Shown here piece by piece: positions 41,793 to 53,975 of a DNA stretch of 64,000 nt. A model generated the notes under the pieces. That model was not told the origin of the DNA. It saw only the letters and a program-made list of their open reading frames with translations, and did no database searches. Source of the stretch: Heterodera schachtii (Eukaryota; Nematoda; Chromadorea; Rhabditida; Heteroderidae); contig SIJG01000164.1 in assembly GCA_023374025.1 (NCBI GenBank), positions 173,489 to 237,488 on the forward strand. Reading direction: 5' to 3'. The stretch's first letter is position 1, and the number at the start of each line of letters is the position of its first letter. The translations under genes were made by a program, and so were the position numbers.

Positions 41793-42600
41793 CTTTTCTA
41801 CTTTTTTTCTTCTCCAATCCAAATTCAATTGTCGTCTATCACTTTTACCCATTTGACTCATTTTATCTTTTTCAAATGTATTCGTCTTCTATTACTTTTA
41901 TCAATTATTTAATCTAACGTGTAAGTGGTCACCCCTTCGTTAGATGTTTTTTTTTCAACAAGCAATGTTTGTAAAAAAATGAGAATTTTAAATTTTCAAA
42001 AAATTTTCGAATCCTGGTTCGGGTTCGAAATTCAGCCTAAAAAGGCCAGATTAGTGCAAATCACCTCGGATTACCCCTGAAAATAATTTCTCAAAAGGGA
42101 TGGGATTGAGGCGAGAAGTTGGCAAACCGCGAGGCAATTGGCTTAATTGCGAAGCTGAATTCCACTTTAATTAGCTAACTTGCTAAATAAATTGCCAAAT
42201 TTTCATGTCCTCTTTATGACAAAATGCAGATTAAACTTCTTAATATTTTGCACTTTTTCTAAGAAATTTGACAAATTACCAGTTTTTGTTGCCTTTTTTA
42301 AAGAATGGACAAGAATTACTGTTATTGGACGTTCCGAGTTTCCGACCAGTGTTTACCGTATAAATTAGAAATCGTTTTTTTAAATTCCCCAAATGACCCT
42401 CGGCAACATTTGTTTTTTCGAATCGATTCAACCTCGATTTTCGTGGTTCGACCCAAGAAACGAATCGGGGCAAAAGCGGATCGTCCTTCCTCCGTTGGCG
42501 GACAAAAATAGTGCTTTTCCAGCGCAAAAAGCCGCACAAAATAAATGCTAATTCCTGATCAGTGACCCCAAAAATGCACCTCATACAATAGTCTTTGGGG
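41793..42600. other. Gene-poor stretch of the first duplicated segment
   Basis: Sequence 41957-42100 closely matches 46507-46645 (CAACAAGCAATGTTTGTAAAA; CGAATCCTGGTTCGGGTTCG). Sequence 42410-42600 has a weaker relative at 46690-46900. On the minus strand the latter pair share short peptide similarity, but frames are broken and no gene is called. Confidence 0.45.
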
Positions 42601-42659
42601 CATACTGTCGATTGGATCACCAAATCTCAAAAATTATTTTTTAATATCATCTTTTTTGA

Positions 42660-44310
42660 AATTTCAAATCTGACACATTTGCTCGTCCTCTGCTTCATTT
42701 TGCAGCTGACATGGGAAAAGAATATAAAAATGCATACTTTGGGAGTGATGGGTGGCGGGGGGAAGGGTGAAATGTATATACAAATATAAATATTAGTATT
42801 ATTAATCCCTCCTCCTCTCCCTCTCCCATACGTCCATTTTGGCATTTCTGTTGACCTGCCAATGTTTGAGTGCCGAAAAAGAACAGAAAATGCCCAAACA
42901 TCAGTGATTAAATTTGATGGGAAAATGAGGTAACACTCCGCCAACAACCATATTCATATTCATCCCATTCTTACACATTCAAATCCAACCCTTTCTCAAT
43001 CAGTTGCTAAACGAATCCCTCCTCCATTTTCATGTTGTTTATTCTTACAAATATTCAAATACATCTTAACGAAAAGGCTTCAAATTATGCCGTATTTCGG
43101 TACATTTGACAAGCGAATGCATGGATTTTGCAGGAACCTACATAGTTCAAAATTCCGCTCTTTTTCAATCCCGCAGCGAAGTCCTCAAATTTCTGATTCC
43201 GTTCTCTATTTTGCTTCATCTCAAACCACAATTTGTTCAACTTTAAACATCTTTTTAAATAGTATTCACATTTACATACATAATTCTTAAATATTTTTAG
43301 CTTTAATTGTCTTGTTCTACATAGTATTAACGGCATGGAATTCCCGTATTATATATGGACAGATCCGCGCCATGTATTAAACCTATCTTTAGGTCATTGA
43401 CTACGCTGAGGTCAACACTTTGTACCGTGTCGTTGTCGGTCAACTTTCTTCGCCACCGCCGCCTGTGCCGCAACAATTCCCCCGTTTCCGTCTGTTCCGT
43501 GCTGTTTTGCGTGCCCTAAGCCGCTCCGATCGCCGCTTCAATTTCTCCGGGAATTTGTGTCACCGCGGCCGCGACGAGCAAATATTTCTCGAGAGACAGC
43601 GCTGCTTTTCCAGCAGCTTCTTCCGCACAGTTTCTACCCGATTGTCCCGTGGCTTTCATGCTACCGGTCCATTCGGCATTCCTTTTTGCTTGTCTTTGCT
43701 TGAGAGATTTTTCACACCGAATCAGTTTTAAACACCAATTGACTAATTGTAGACTTTGTTTGATCAAAGAACAGTTAGCGGCATAAATTTCTTGGTTTCA
43801 TTTTCGGCAGTGAATTTTAGCTTTTTTCTGGGGCCAGGATTCGGAATTCTGATGAATTTTTATAAGAGCTTTATAATAAATTAACCCTCAAATTTGAATC
43901 ACCAAATCACAGCGTGAGTTAGTCCGGGCTTACTTCACGCAGGAGAGAACTGATCAAATTGGACGACGCTTTAGCTGTGGCTTTGTGTTTTACCAGTTAC
44001 CGCAAGTTGTAAGTGTGGCCTATTCATTAATTTACATATTAAATTGGCATCCTACGGAATTGGTTCATTTAGCATCATTAACAATAATAGACATTTCAGC
44101 AATGGGACATTGCCGTTGTCACATTTTACCGAACTGTGGTTAATTGGGATGGATTAATGCTTCATCTTTATGACGTTTTGACCGCGGTAAGTTTTAACAA
44201 ATTTATAAAAATCAAATTGTTTTAAATTTTCTCAAAAGCGCAGATTGAGCAAGGGATTAAACCACCAAATTTTCCCCGGCGGCGCCGTCAAAAATGATAT
44301 GAAAAACAAA
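42660..44310 (+). pseudogene. Unrecognised family, copy A
   Basis: Exon-like segments align one for one with copy B at 46.97-49.2 kb: a hydrophobic start (LTHLLVLCFILQLTWEKN, with CTG where copy B has ATG), HFGISVDLPMFECRKRTENA, MEFPYYIWTDPRH, VIDYAEVNTLYRVVVGQL, RRFNFSGNLCHRGRDEQIF and TRLSRGFHATG (one continuous frame 43396-43731), RELVRAYFTQERTDQI to CGFVFYQLPQV, QWDIAVVTFYRTVVNWDGLM, then IEQGIKPPNFP and a stop. Conservation of peptide-like blocks flanked by splice-like sites suggests a real gene family. I do not recognise it. Loss of the start codon suggests this copy is damaged. Confidence 0.4.
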
Positions 44311-45640
44311 ACAAAAAAAAAGTCATCACTTTTCTTTTTTGAAAAATCTAAATTTTTGTTTTCTTCATTGGCTTAGTTATTTTTTCATTTATTGTTTTTT
44401 GTCTACAAAATTCACGTTGCGTAAAATGTGGAGCATAAAAATATTAAAAAGATAATGACGGCACTTTTCTTAACTCATTGGCTGCCGCAGTTCCATCGTC
44501 TATTTATCTCAATTAATTTTATTAAGTATTTAAATCAATTGTTTTTTATTTAAATTAAAAATATTCAATAAAAATAATTATAATCATAATTCATAAAAAC
44601 TTTTATCAAATCAAATTAATAAAATCTAATTTTTTATTATCAAAAATTGATGGATTAATATTTTGATTAAAAAATAAATTAAATGATAGAATATTTTTAT
44701 TTATTAAAAATAGAAATTTTTCAAGAATCAATCACTTTTTTAAATACCCTAATTTGTTAATCTCATAATATTGCTGCTGCTTATCTGCTTGGTTAATCAG
44801 CTTTTCGGTTAGTATTTAATCTATAAATCTACAAAATTCACAAATAAAAAATGTTGTTTAAATCGAGATGAAATGTTGCGCAAAATATATCACAATCATT
44901 TAACAATATAATCACAATGATAATGACGGCACTTTCTCTTAATCATCGGCTGCCGTTCCATCGCCGTTTCCATTGCGTCGTATTGCCTTTCGGTTGGCTC
45001 GTCCAGCAAATGTTGGGTTGAGCTAAACACACAAACAGCAAAATGTAAATGAAAACATATTTATTTATTTCATTTATTAATTTAAATATTTAAATTCAAA
45101 TTTTTTTTAATTAAATTAAAAAATGTTCAATAAACAAATTTACAAGCATAATTTATAATAAAAAAAACTATTGGCAGATTAATAAATTTAATTTTATTAA
45201 AATTCAATAAAAATTGGATGGATTAATTTATTTTAAAAAATAATTATTTTATTTTAAAAAATAATTACTTATAAATGGAATGTTTAATTATTTTTAAGCT
45301 TCCCTCTCTCTCCTTTACCATTATTTCACATGTTTATCTTGTTATTTAATTTTCCGCTTACGCATTTCGCCGCTTCCGCGCGATTGCCACCGCGTCGCGA
45401 ATTGTCGGGTAAAAGTTGTGCTTTTGCACGTAGCGGAAAAAGCCGCACTTTTCGAACAGATCGCGCACGGGCGCTAAATTATTTTGGCATTTGTTTCGAC
45501 AATTTGTTTTAAATACCGCCACCTTTTGCCGCTGCAAAATACACAAGAACTCTTTGCTCACGCATTTCGGTGAAAATCTGATGTTGTTTTTTCGGCTATT
45601 AATCACTTTTTTAATAATTATCCTCTTTAGCATAATTAGT
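44311..45640. repeat. Local tandem duplication, AT-rich, gene-poor
   Basis: Two related blocks, about 44445-44690 and 44915-45250, each start ATAATGACGGCACTTT, continue CATCGGCTGCCG or similar, and run into AT-rich sequence with GATGGATTAAT. A 91-codon minus-strand frame (45633-45358) has a plausible amino-acid mix, with CGFFRYVQKHNFYPTIRD resembling minus-strand sequence at 46.8 kb, but no domain is recognised and I do not call it as a gene. Confidence 0.45.
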
Positions 45641-46084
45641 AGGGTTATAAATTATATGGACTAAAAAAACGCCAAATATGTACAAAAATATGGACTAATA
45701 ACTGCCAAAATATATCATAATCTCATGTTTACAGCGAAAACTTTCGGAAGTGGACAAAAATCTAAAAAAAAATCCGAAATTTCGAAAAAAGTCTCTTTTT
45801 AGGGGTTTTTTTAAATTTCCAAAAAAGTCGATCTTAAGGGTGTATTTTTCGCTTTTTTTGCATTTTTCTTGTGAAAATTTGCCAAAAATGGCCAAAATAT
45901 GGACTAAAAAAGCAAAAATATTCAAATATGGATTTATTTCCGAAAACCCCCAAAATATGGATTATATGGACTAAAAACCTTCATCAAATCAAAAAAATTT
46001 AACGTAGAAATGCTATTTTTGAGCCCCTTTCTTCATAGCATATGCGCAAAAAAAAAATGTTAATCCATATCATTTATAACCCTT
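45640..46084. mobile_element. ATATGG-rich inverted-repeat element
   Basis: Left end TAGGGTTATAAATTATATGG and right end (reverse complement) AAGGGTTATAAATGATATGG form about 20-bp terminal inverted repeats with two mismatches. The interior repeats CCAAAATATGGACTAAAAA. No clear 8-bp duplication is seen. The left half of a sister element (GGGTTATAAGTTATATGCAC, CCAAATATGC) lies at 60812-61340 inside astacin copy 5. Confidence 0.6.
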
Positions 46085-46249
46085 TTATGAGGAATTTTTT
46101 TTACAAAAAATAACCATTAAAAATTTTTTATTTACATATTTGGTACATATTTTGGTTTTATATACATATTTCTTACATATTTTAGCATTTTTTTTATACG
46201 TATTTTATTTACATATTTCGCGATTTTTCTTATATAAAATTCCCATCTC

Positions 46250-49200
46250 CAATAATGATTATTGGTCCCGAAAAATTTTTTAAATAAGTTATGAAAATTA
46301 TTTTTAGTGGTAATCCGAGCGCTTAGCACGAATACCGAACCCAGAACCCTGATTTGAACACTCGAGAAAAAATCTTTAAATTTTTTTTCGAAAAATGGGG
46401 GCTACCATCGGTACTATTACCAAGGCATTGATCGAATTGTACAATAATATGCATAAAACACATGGGATTCAGATATGAAAACGGAAAACGACATTGGCTG
46501 CATTCAACAAGCAATGTTTGTAAAAATGAGAATTTTAAATTTTTTAAAAATGTTCGAATCCTGGTTCGGGTTCGAAATAGAGCCTAAAGGCCAGAATTGT
46601 GCTAAGCACCTCGGATTACTCCTGAAAAGAATTTTCTCAAACTTATTAAAAAAATTTTCCGGGACCAATAATCTTTAGATCTTTACCAATGCCAAAAATT
46701 CATCGATTCGACCTCGTTTTTCGCGTTTAGACCCAAAAACAAAAATTGGCCAAAAACGAATCGTCCTTCGTCCGTCGCGAATTGTCACATTAATGTTGTG
46801 CTTTTTCATATGGCGAAAAAATCGCACAAAATGAATTTCAAATTTTTGATCAGTGTGACCCCCAAAATTCCATAGAATAGTCGGGGAAAATTCTATGTCG
46901 ATTGGACTCAAAATTTCAAAAAAGCTTTCACTTTTTTTAATCAGCAATCATTTTTCTAGAACATTCAATTATGACACATTTGCTCGTCATTTACTTCATT
47001 ATGACGCTGGCATGGGAAAAGAATTTGAAAATGCGTATGGGAGTTTTTTTTTTGTATATACAAATATAGGTTTTTTACTATTATTAAACCCTCTTCCGCT
47101 CCCTCTCCCATACGTCCATTTTGGCATTTCTATTGTCCTGCCAATGTTTGAGTGCCGAAAAAGAACAGAAAATGCTGCCATAAACATCAGTGATTAAATT
47201 TGATGGGAAAATGAGGTAACAATACTCCGCCAACAACCATATTCATATTCATCCCATTCTTACACATTCAAATCCAACCCTTTCTCATTCAGTTGCTTAA
47301 ACGAATTCCTCCTCCATAATTGCAATTATTAAATACATTTCAACGAAAACGGCCCCCATAGTGACGGATTCCGGTGCATTTGACAAGCGAATGCCTGGAT
47401 TTTGTAGGGTTCTAGTCCGCAATCCCTCTTTTGGAAACTGCGGGATTTTTCGAGATTAACCCGGGGTAATATGAATTTCAATCCGGAATTGGGGCCCGAA
47501 AATTTCTGATTCCGTTCTCTAGTTTTGACTCCAACTCGAACTGCAATTTGTTCAACTTCAAACAATCTTTTTAAATATTCTACATTTATTAAATTCTTAA
47601 ATATTGTATTGTCTTCTACATATTAACGGCATGGAATTTCCGTACCAGATCCGCGTGTCATATGATGAGGTACACACACACACACACATTCGCATATATG
47701 TATTTTAATTCACTTGTATCCTTTTATTAGTGCGTGTGAAATTCTTTTCCCCAACAAAAATGGACCGATTTTTCTCTTTTCTTTTTTGAAAGATTTCTTC
47801 CGTTTCCATTTAGCCTAACACTTTCCTTTTCAATTTTGTACCCTTATCCCATCGCGAATAAAATTGCTAATTGTCCCATGGAGCACCCACCAATAAAACG
47901 GCGTACTTTTCCGCCCGAACTAAGTGACGAATTCTCCCATTTTGTTTCCGACTCTTTTTGCCGGAAAATTTTGATCAGCACAAACTCTTTGTTTTATCGT
48001 TTACTCCATTTGACAAAACGAGCTAATCGTTGGAAAAGCGAAGTAATTTACAACAAAAATTTAATCAATTTTGGTAAAAAAATCTATTCCTCACTTAATT
48101 AAGCATTTTAAGCATGATAATGCAATATGTTAAGGTAATCGAGAATGCCGAGATCAACACTATGTACAGTGTTGTTGCTGATCAGCTACCACCGCATGTG
48201 CAACAACAACTTCAGAGTTACCGTCTGTTCCGTCCTGTTTTGCGTGTCCCACGGCCCCTCCGCCCGCCGCTTCAATTTCTCCACCATTTTGTGTCCCCGC
48301 GACGATTCAATGTTCCTCGGCAAGCAGTGGCGCATTATCTGCAAATGTTTCCGCATACCTTCCGCCCAATTGTCCCGCGGCTTTCACACCACCGTTCCAG
48401 TTCAGAATTTTGGAGCGAAGATCTTTGCTTGATTAATTTTTCACACCGAATAAACTGGGACACCCGACGTATTGTGGTCACTTTACGAGCACGCGTACAG
48501 AATGGAGTGAGTTAACAGAACATTTTTAAGCACCAATGGTCGACTTTTTCGTTACAGTATAGATTTCGGCATAAATTTTTCGGTTTATGTTTTTTGGCAG
48601 TGAATTTTTGATTTTTTCTGGACCGGAATTTCAGAAATGTGACAAATTTTCGCAGGGCTTTCTAAACTTCCCTTAATTTTAACCACAAAATTACAGCGTG
48701 AATTGGTGCGCGGGCATTTCACACAGGAAACGACTGATCAAATTGAAGAATACTTCGGCTGTGGATTTGTGTTTTACCAATTACCGCAAGTTGTAAGTGT
48801 GGGCCTCTCATGGAATTCCTTTTGTGTTCAACAAAAAAAAAACATTTTCAGCAATGGGACGCCGCCATTGTCACATTTTACGGCACTCTGGACAATTGGG
48901 ACTTAATACTGCTTTATCTTTATGACATTTTGACCGCGGCAAGTTTAAGCAAACTTATAAAATCAAATTGTTTTTCAATTTTCTCAAACCGCAGATTGAG
49001 CAAGGGACAGAACCACCGTGCATCGACTCTCCACCGAACTCTTCGCCCAATTCCAATGGACAGAAGACGCCGGAAGATGCCGACTCTTGTTCGAGTGCCG
49101 CCGCTTCTCCCAATGCCGCCAACTCTTCTTCGAGCGCCGCCGCTTCTCCCAATGCCGCTGGCTCTCGTTGGAACTCTGAACGGCGCTTTTGGTAGCCAGA
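46250..49200 (+). CDS. Unrecognised family, copy B
   Basis: This copy retains an ATG (46971): MTHLLVIYFIMTLAWEKN, signal-peptide-like. Later segments are HFGISIVLPMFECRKRTENA, MEFPYQIRVSYDE (GT donor) joined to VIENAEINTMYSVVADQLPP, then RRFNFSTILCPRDDSMFLGK with SAQLSRGFHTT, RELVRGHFTQETTDQI to CGFVFYQLPQV, QWDAAIVTFYGTLDNWDLIL, and a last exon (about 48995-49195) with IEQGTEPPCIDSPP and two 13-residue repeats (SCSSAAASPNAAN, SSSSAAASPNAAG), stop at 49195. Relative to copy A it has one extra base near 48250, which shifts frame. The span includes duplicated non-coding sequence from 46250. Function unknown. Confidence 0.4.
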
Positions 49201-49687
49201 AGTCATCCGTCATCCCAGTTTTTCTGCCGTTTTTCTGCGTTTATCTCCTATTCATTCTTTCAATATGTTTTCATTTTTCGTTCATCCATCTCTTTCGGTA
49301 TGTCCTTAACATGCATAACTTCTAAAAGCAGCTTAATGCTAGTCATTTTCTTTTTTATTTTCAACGTTTTCCACGAATTTTTTGTATAAAAATTTACTTT
49401 ATGATGGTTGAAAGTAAAAATTTTTCTACCTAAATAAGTTTTTTTTTCATTCTTTTTGAAGCTAAATTGAATTTTCAGTTTTTAATTTTATCAAGTTTTC
49501 AACTTTTTGGGTGAAGCATTCTTCCTAAAATGTGACGCAAAAATTTGGATTTTTTTATTTTAATTCCCAAATGACTATTGCAAATTTATTATTTTTTGAT
49601 GGTCTGATCAGCGTGAAGAGTAATTGATCGAAACACTTGGTTTCATTACCATTGATGGTGCGCAGAAAGTTTAGTCGACCTAAATTA
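49201..49687. other. Intergenic AT-rich stretch
   Basis: No gene is supported. The sequence is T-rich and non-repetitive. It ends where homology to the astacin propeptide exon (TTGAACAATGCCACAAATGC) begins abruptly at about 49688. Confidence 0.4.
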
Positions 49688-52600
49688 TTTGAACAATGCC
49701 ACAAATGCCGCTGGTTTTGCTGTCCAAATTTGTGCACATCGGCACCAAACTGAGGGGATAAATGAGCTGATTGTTGAATCGTTCATCAACTTTTCATTCA
49801 CTAATGAGCCGTTTGTTAATTAAATATTAAAATAATAATTATTATTGTTATTATTAATTTTATTAATTTAGGTTCCAAAAAACGCACAATTTGCCAATTT
49901 CAATGGACAAAATTAGGGACACAAAAAAGAAAATGCCATATTTTCTCATCGAATTTGGCCAAAACGAGCAAAAAAGTGCCATCCGAAAAAAGGGTGACGG
50001 AGAAAATTTTGGTGGCAAATGGAACAATGAGGCAAAAAATGCAGCAATTTGATTTAATTTAATTGCATTGATTATTTTAGAATGATGGCATCGGCTCCAT
50101 TCTCAAAGACATTGCGCCACAAATGGTCAACGGCACTTTGGCAAAAATGATTCATTTTGTGCCGCCGTCGAATGATGACAAAATGCTCCCATTTTTCCAA
50201 ATTGAAAGGCCCAAATTTTCAAAATTCATAACCAACGACCCGGATTTGTTACCCTACCAAGATGATCCGAACAAATTCGGTCAGTAAAAATAAATTTAAT
50301 TTAATTTTGGCACTTTTTAAGACAGACCTGACCCATGTGATAAATACGGCGCTGATTGTGTGCCGATCAGAAATTTGTTGTTGAAAATTGAGGCATTGGC
50401 AAACTGTACCGGTAGCAAAAACAATGCGGTAAAACATAAATAAATATATATAAAAAATATATATTAAATAATTTTAGGCTTTCAAAAAGCCAGACTGGGC
50501 CCCACCACTTCCACCAGCGATGCCATGGAAAAAGCGATCCGAAACAATGCTATGTGGAGGGGATATGTTTTGTGACAAAAGAAGGCTGCGAGAACAGTAC
50601 AACAGATTGCGGAAGAGTGAGTTAAATTTGAAAATTAATTAATTAAGTAATTAAATTAATTAAAAATAAATAAAATTTAAAATAATTAAAATTAAAATTC
50701 AGTTTGTGGACTTCAGCCTGAAAAAGTGGAAAGTCAGCGTAAAAAACGACAATACGACCCAAACGAGAAATGGATCGAATCCCCGATCAAAATCGCAATT
50801 AACAAAAAAGCTCGTAATAATCTTACCACACACACATTATACAGTATTTGAACAAATGCTTTAAGTGCCTGAAAATTATGACCTCTGGGACAATGCCATT
50901 AGAGTTGGAGCAAAATTAATTGAGTAATTAATGGATTGAATTTTTTGTAATTTGAAAAATTTAATTCCTTTCAATTCTATAAAAAGGGAGGTCACCTGTG
51001 TTCGGTTTGAATTTGTGGATGAAATGATGAAAAGAGTGAATGGCATCAAGATTGAAGATACTCTTAGAGGTTGTTTATATTCAAATAAAAATTTTTCACA
51101 TTTAATTTTTTTTTTTTTTATTAATTTTACCCATTTGTAGCCTGTGGCGAGTCCCCGTTGGGCCGTTACGGAGGATGGCAATCCCTTATGCTGGGAATGA
51201 CTAACGACTGGTGCATCGATGTAATTTTTGCATCATTTCATTGCTTATTTTCAAATCCGGCCTCAGTCGGGATTGAAAAGTCGGGACTGTTGTGATCGGA
51301 TTTAGAAAAGCCTGGATTATAGGGATCCGAAAACTTTGGTTTTAATTTGTATCTGATTAAGGATTTTAACATGTCCGTCGTTGCTGGCCATGAATTGCTG
51401 CATGCGCTTGGCTTTTTGCATGAGCAAAGCCGAAGTGATGCCCGAAATTACGTCATTTTACGGGAAGATGATGGAGTAATTAACACAAATATTTTAAATA
51501 TAATTTTCCATATGCTAATTATAAAGCAATCGGAAATTGACCCATACACCCGAAACTTTGGCTTCGCTTACGATTTCGGGTCGGTTATGCATTATCGAGC
51601 TGATGGCGATCATGAACAGTAAGAAAAAGTTTAAATTTAATGATCAAAAATTGGATTAAAGGGGATTATACGATCTGATCACTTTGCCACGCTTTTACCA
51701 ACAAACGATTGGCCAACGCGAACGAATCTCTTTCAAAGACGCGGCCATAATTAATCGAATTTATTGCAAAGGCAAAATTAATTGAAAAATATATTTAAGT
51801 AGATTTTCCATTTTTCAGACTCATGTAATGGCACTGAGGACAAGTGCCAAAACGGGGGCTATTTGAACCCTAATGATTGCACAAAATGCCATTGTCCGGA
51901 CGGATACGGTGGCAAATACTGTAAAGAACTCGAAGAGAGTGAGCAATAAATTGATTCGATTAAGATGAGATTAAATTTTATAATTTGAAGATTTGAATTG
52001 CGAGGATTTGAGTGGAATTCCGAGAGAATTGGTGGCCAATCAGTCAGCAGTGTTATTGAATACGAAGTCCAAATGTGGGGGGAATGGGCCGTGCCGATGC
52101 CATTGGCAAATTAAGGCAATAAATAATATTTTTGAAATTTATTTGGTATATTATTAATGCAAATTTTAATTGCTTTCAGCCTGAAGCGGGGAAAAAGGCG
52201 CAAATTCAGTTCAAAAGTTTGAGCAATTTGTTTGAATGCACATACAACTGCTCATCGGCGTATGTCGAGGTCAAATACCGAGCCGACAAAAGAGCCCAAG
52301 GCAAAAACAAACAATTAAACCAATGAATTAATTAGTTTAATTACTAAAATAATGGCTCATTAAGGTGCCAAACTTTGTTGTGCCGCATCACTCACTGATC
52401 TGAACGCAAATGAATACAAAAATTGGATTGAGGCGGAAAACCCGGACATGGACATTGTCATTTCCGCGCACCTTTCACCAAATTGGACCGTACCATCTAC
52501 CGTATTCGAGCTGACGTATGAATCAGGCAAGGAAAATTGTAAAATAGTAATTTTATTTGTTTTTTTAATTTATTTATATTTTTAAATTTCTTTTGTTTTA

Positions 52601-53420
52601 AATGTTTTACCAAATCAGAACCATTACAAAATGGAAAAATTGTTCACAAAATGTTAAGGCAATGTCAAACTCATAAATTCGAGCAAGTGCCGTCATGCGG
52701 GTAATTTATTTGCCGAAAAAAGGAACCCCGGCAGCGGCACTTTGCAGTGTTATGACATCGACAAGGAACAATATTTTGAATGCCCCTGTAAAGATGGTGA
52801 CAAAATATGCCTCGCTGAAGAAAAATGGGCACACGACGACTTTATTTGCCCAATAATTAAGGCAATTAATTATTTAATTGATTTAATTAATTAATTAATG
52901 CCAAAGGCACCGCCACAGTTCAAAATTGAACAAATAACGATTAATAAGGACGAACTAAGTGCAAATCATAGAAATAGGACAAACGAGATAATTAAAAACT
53001 CGATTGTATTAGTATAATTTACTCTTGTAAATTCAAGGTCAATGGAATTCAAATCAATGGAAGCAGACAACGAGTGTTTAATGACCCAAAAGATCCTCGA
53101 TACAATTTGACTCGGATTGAGCTTGATTGCTATGTGAGTTGGGTCTTAATCTAAAATTTGTTTAATTGAAACTAATTTTACAGAAGGCCGAAGCGGGTAC
53201 CGTAAGCTTTTGGGGCTACAGTAAGCCGGAGACCAAAGAAATCATTCGGGTGGACGAAATCCACTGCTTGCATGATTATGCAGTTGCTGGAGTGCAAAAA
53301 CGGTTCTAAAATTTGCAAGTCGAAGAACAGCCGCCGATGAAATTGAGTCCAAGTCCATTCTTGGCCAATAATGCTTCATCCCTTATCCATGTGTTTGTGC
53401 CATTTGTTGGCCATCCATGA
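49688..53420 (+). pseudogene. Astacin metalloprotease copy 3, 5'-truncated, late stop
   Basis: Propeptide exons run from NNATNAAGFAVQICAHRHQ through SMDKIRDTKKKMPYFLIEFG, KDIAPQMVNGTLAKMIHFVP, CDKYGADCVPIRNLLLKIEA and ETMLCGGDMFCDKRR to a furin-type RKKRQ (50738-50752) just before the mature domain (YDPNEKWIESPIKI). The catalytic part has EVTCVRFEFVDEM, CGESPLGRYGGWQSLMLG, HELLHALGFLHE (51389-51424), SVMHYRADGDHEQ (the only copy keeping Met at the Met-turn) and FYQQTIGQRERISF. EGF, CUB and Cys-rich C-terminal exons follow. There are no signal-peptide exons: homology begins inside a propeptide exon. A TAA at 53307-53309 replaces the AAA of copy 4, removing the last 35 or so residues. The catalytic domain itself appears intact. 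Confidence 0.75.
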
Positions 53421-53975
53421 GATAAAAGGGGGAGATCAGTGATCAGTGGGTGATCTGTCTGCATCTGCAGCAGCTGATCAGTTATTCCAATCAGCAAATT
53501 TTTATTTATTTATTTTTAATTTTTAAAGGTGTCTGTTTTAAGACCCTCTCTATTCAGTCCTATAATTAATGCCTGTGGAGATGTTTACCTTTTGTTTATT
53601 TGTTCATCTTTTTTTTTAATTTTTCCAATTAATATTTGTATTTGTTCAATGATACACCAATGTATTTTTATTCATTAATTATTTTTATTTCTTAATAAAC
53701 CCTCCAAGACAAAAAATTTCAATGAAAAATTTACGTACAAAAAATAAATTTCAAATAAAATTAAATTAAAAGAACAACAGAAAATATATGATATTTTTTC
53801 ATTTTTGAGAGTGTTTGAAAATTTGTTAAAAATGTTTTCATATTTTTTCATTATTCACTTTTTTTGTGTTGTTTAATTGCTGTGCAATCTTAAAAATTAA
53901 ATAAACATGGCAAAGCTTTGGAATAAAAGTGATCAGTATAAATATGAGAACCAGGCTGATCAATGTATTCTTAAG
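53421..53975. repeat. Astacin-unit intergenic repeat (first copy)
   Basis: Nearly identical to 58313-58869 over its whole length (trailer GGGGGAGATCAGTGATCAGTGGG; AATGCCTGTGGAGATG; AACATGGCAAAGCTTTGG; CAGGCTGATCAATG). This marks the junction of a recent tandem duplication of roughly 4.9 kb. No gene is seen in it. The candidate ATG at 53906 leads out of the propeptide frame. Confidence 0.8.

Noticed and set aside
45358..45633. 91-codon minus-strand frame as a gene
   Set aside because: Reasonable composition and weak similarity to other minus-strand sequence in the duplicated segments, but no domain, no splice support and broken relatives.
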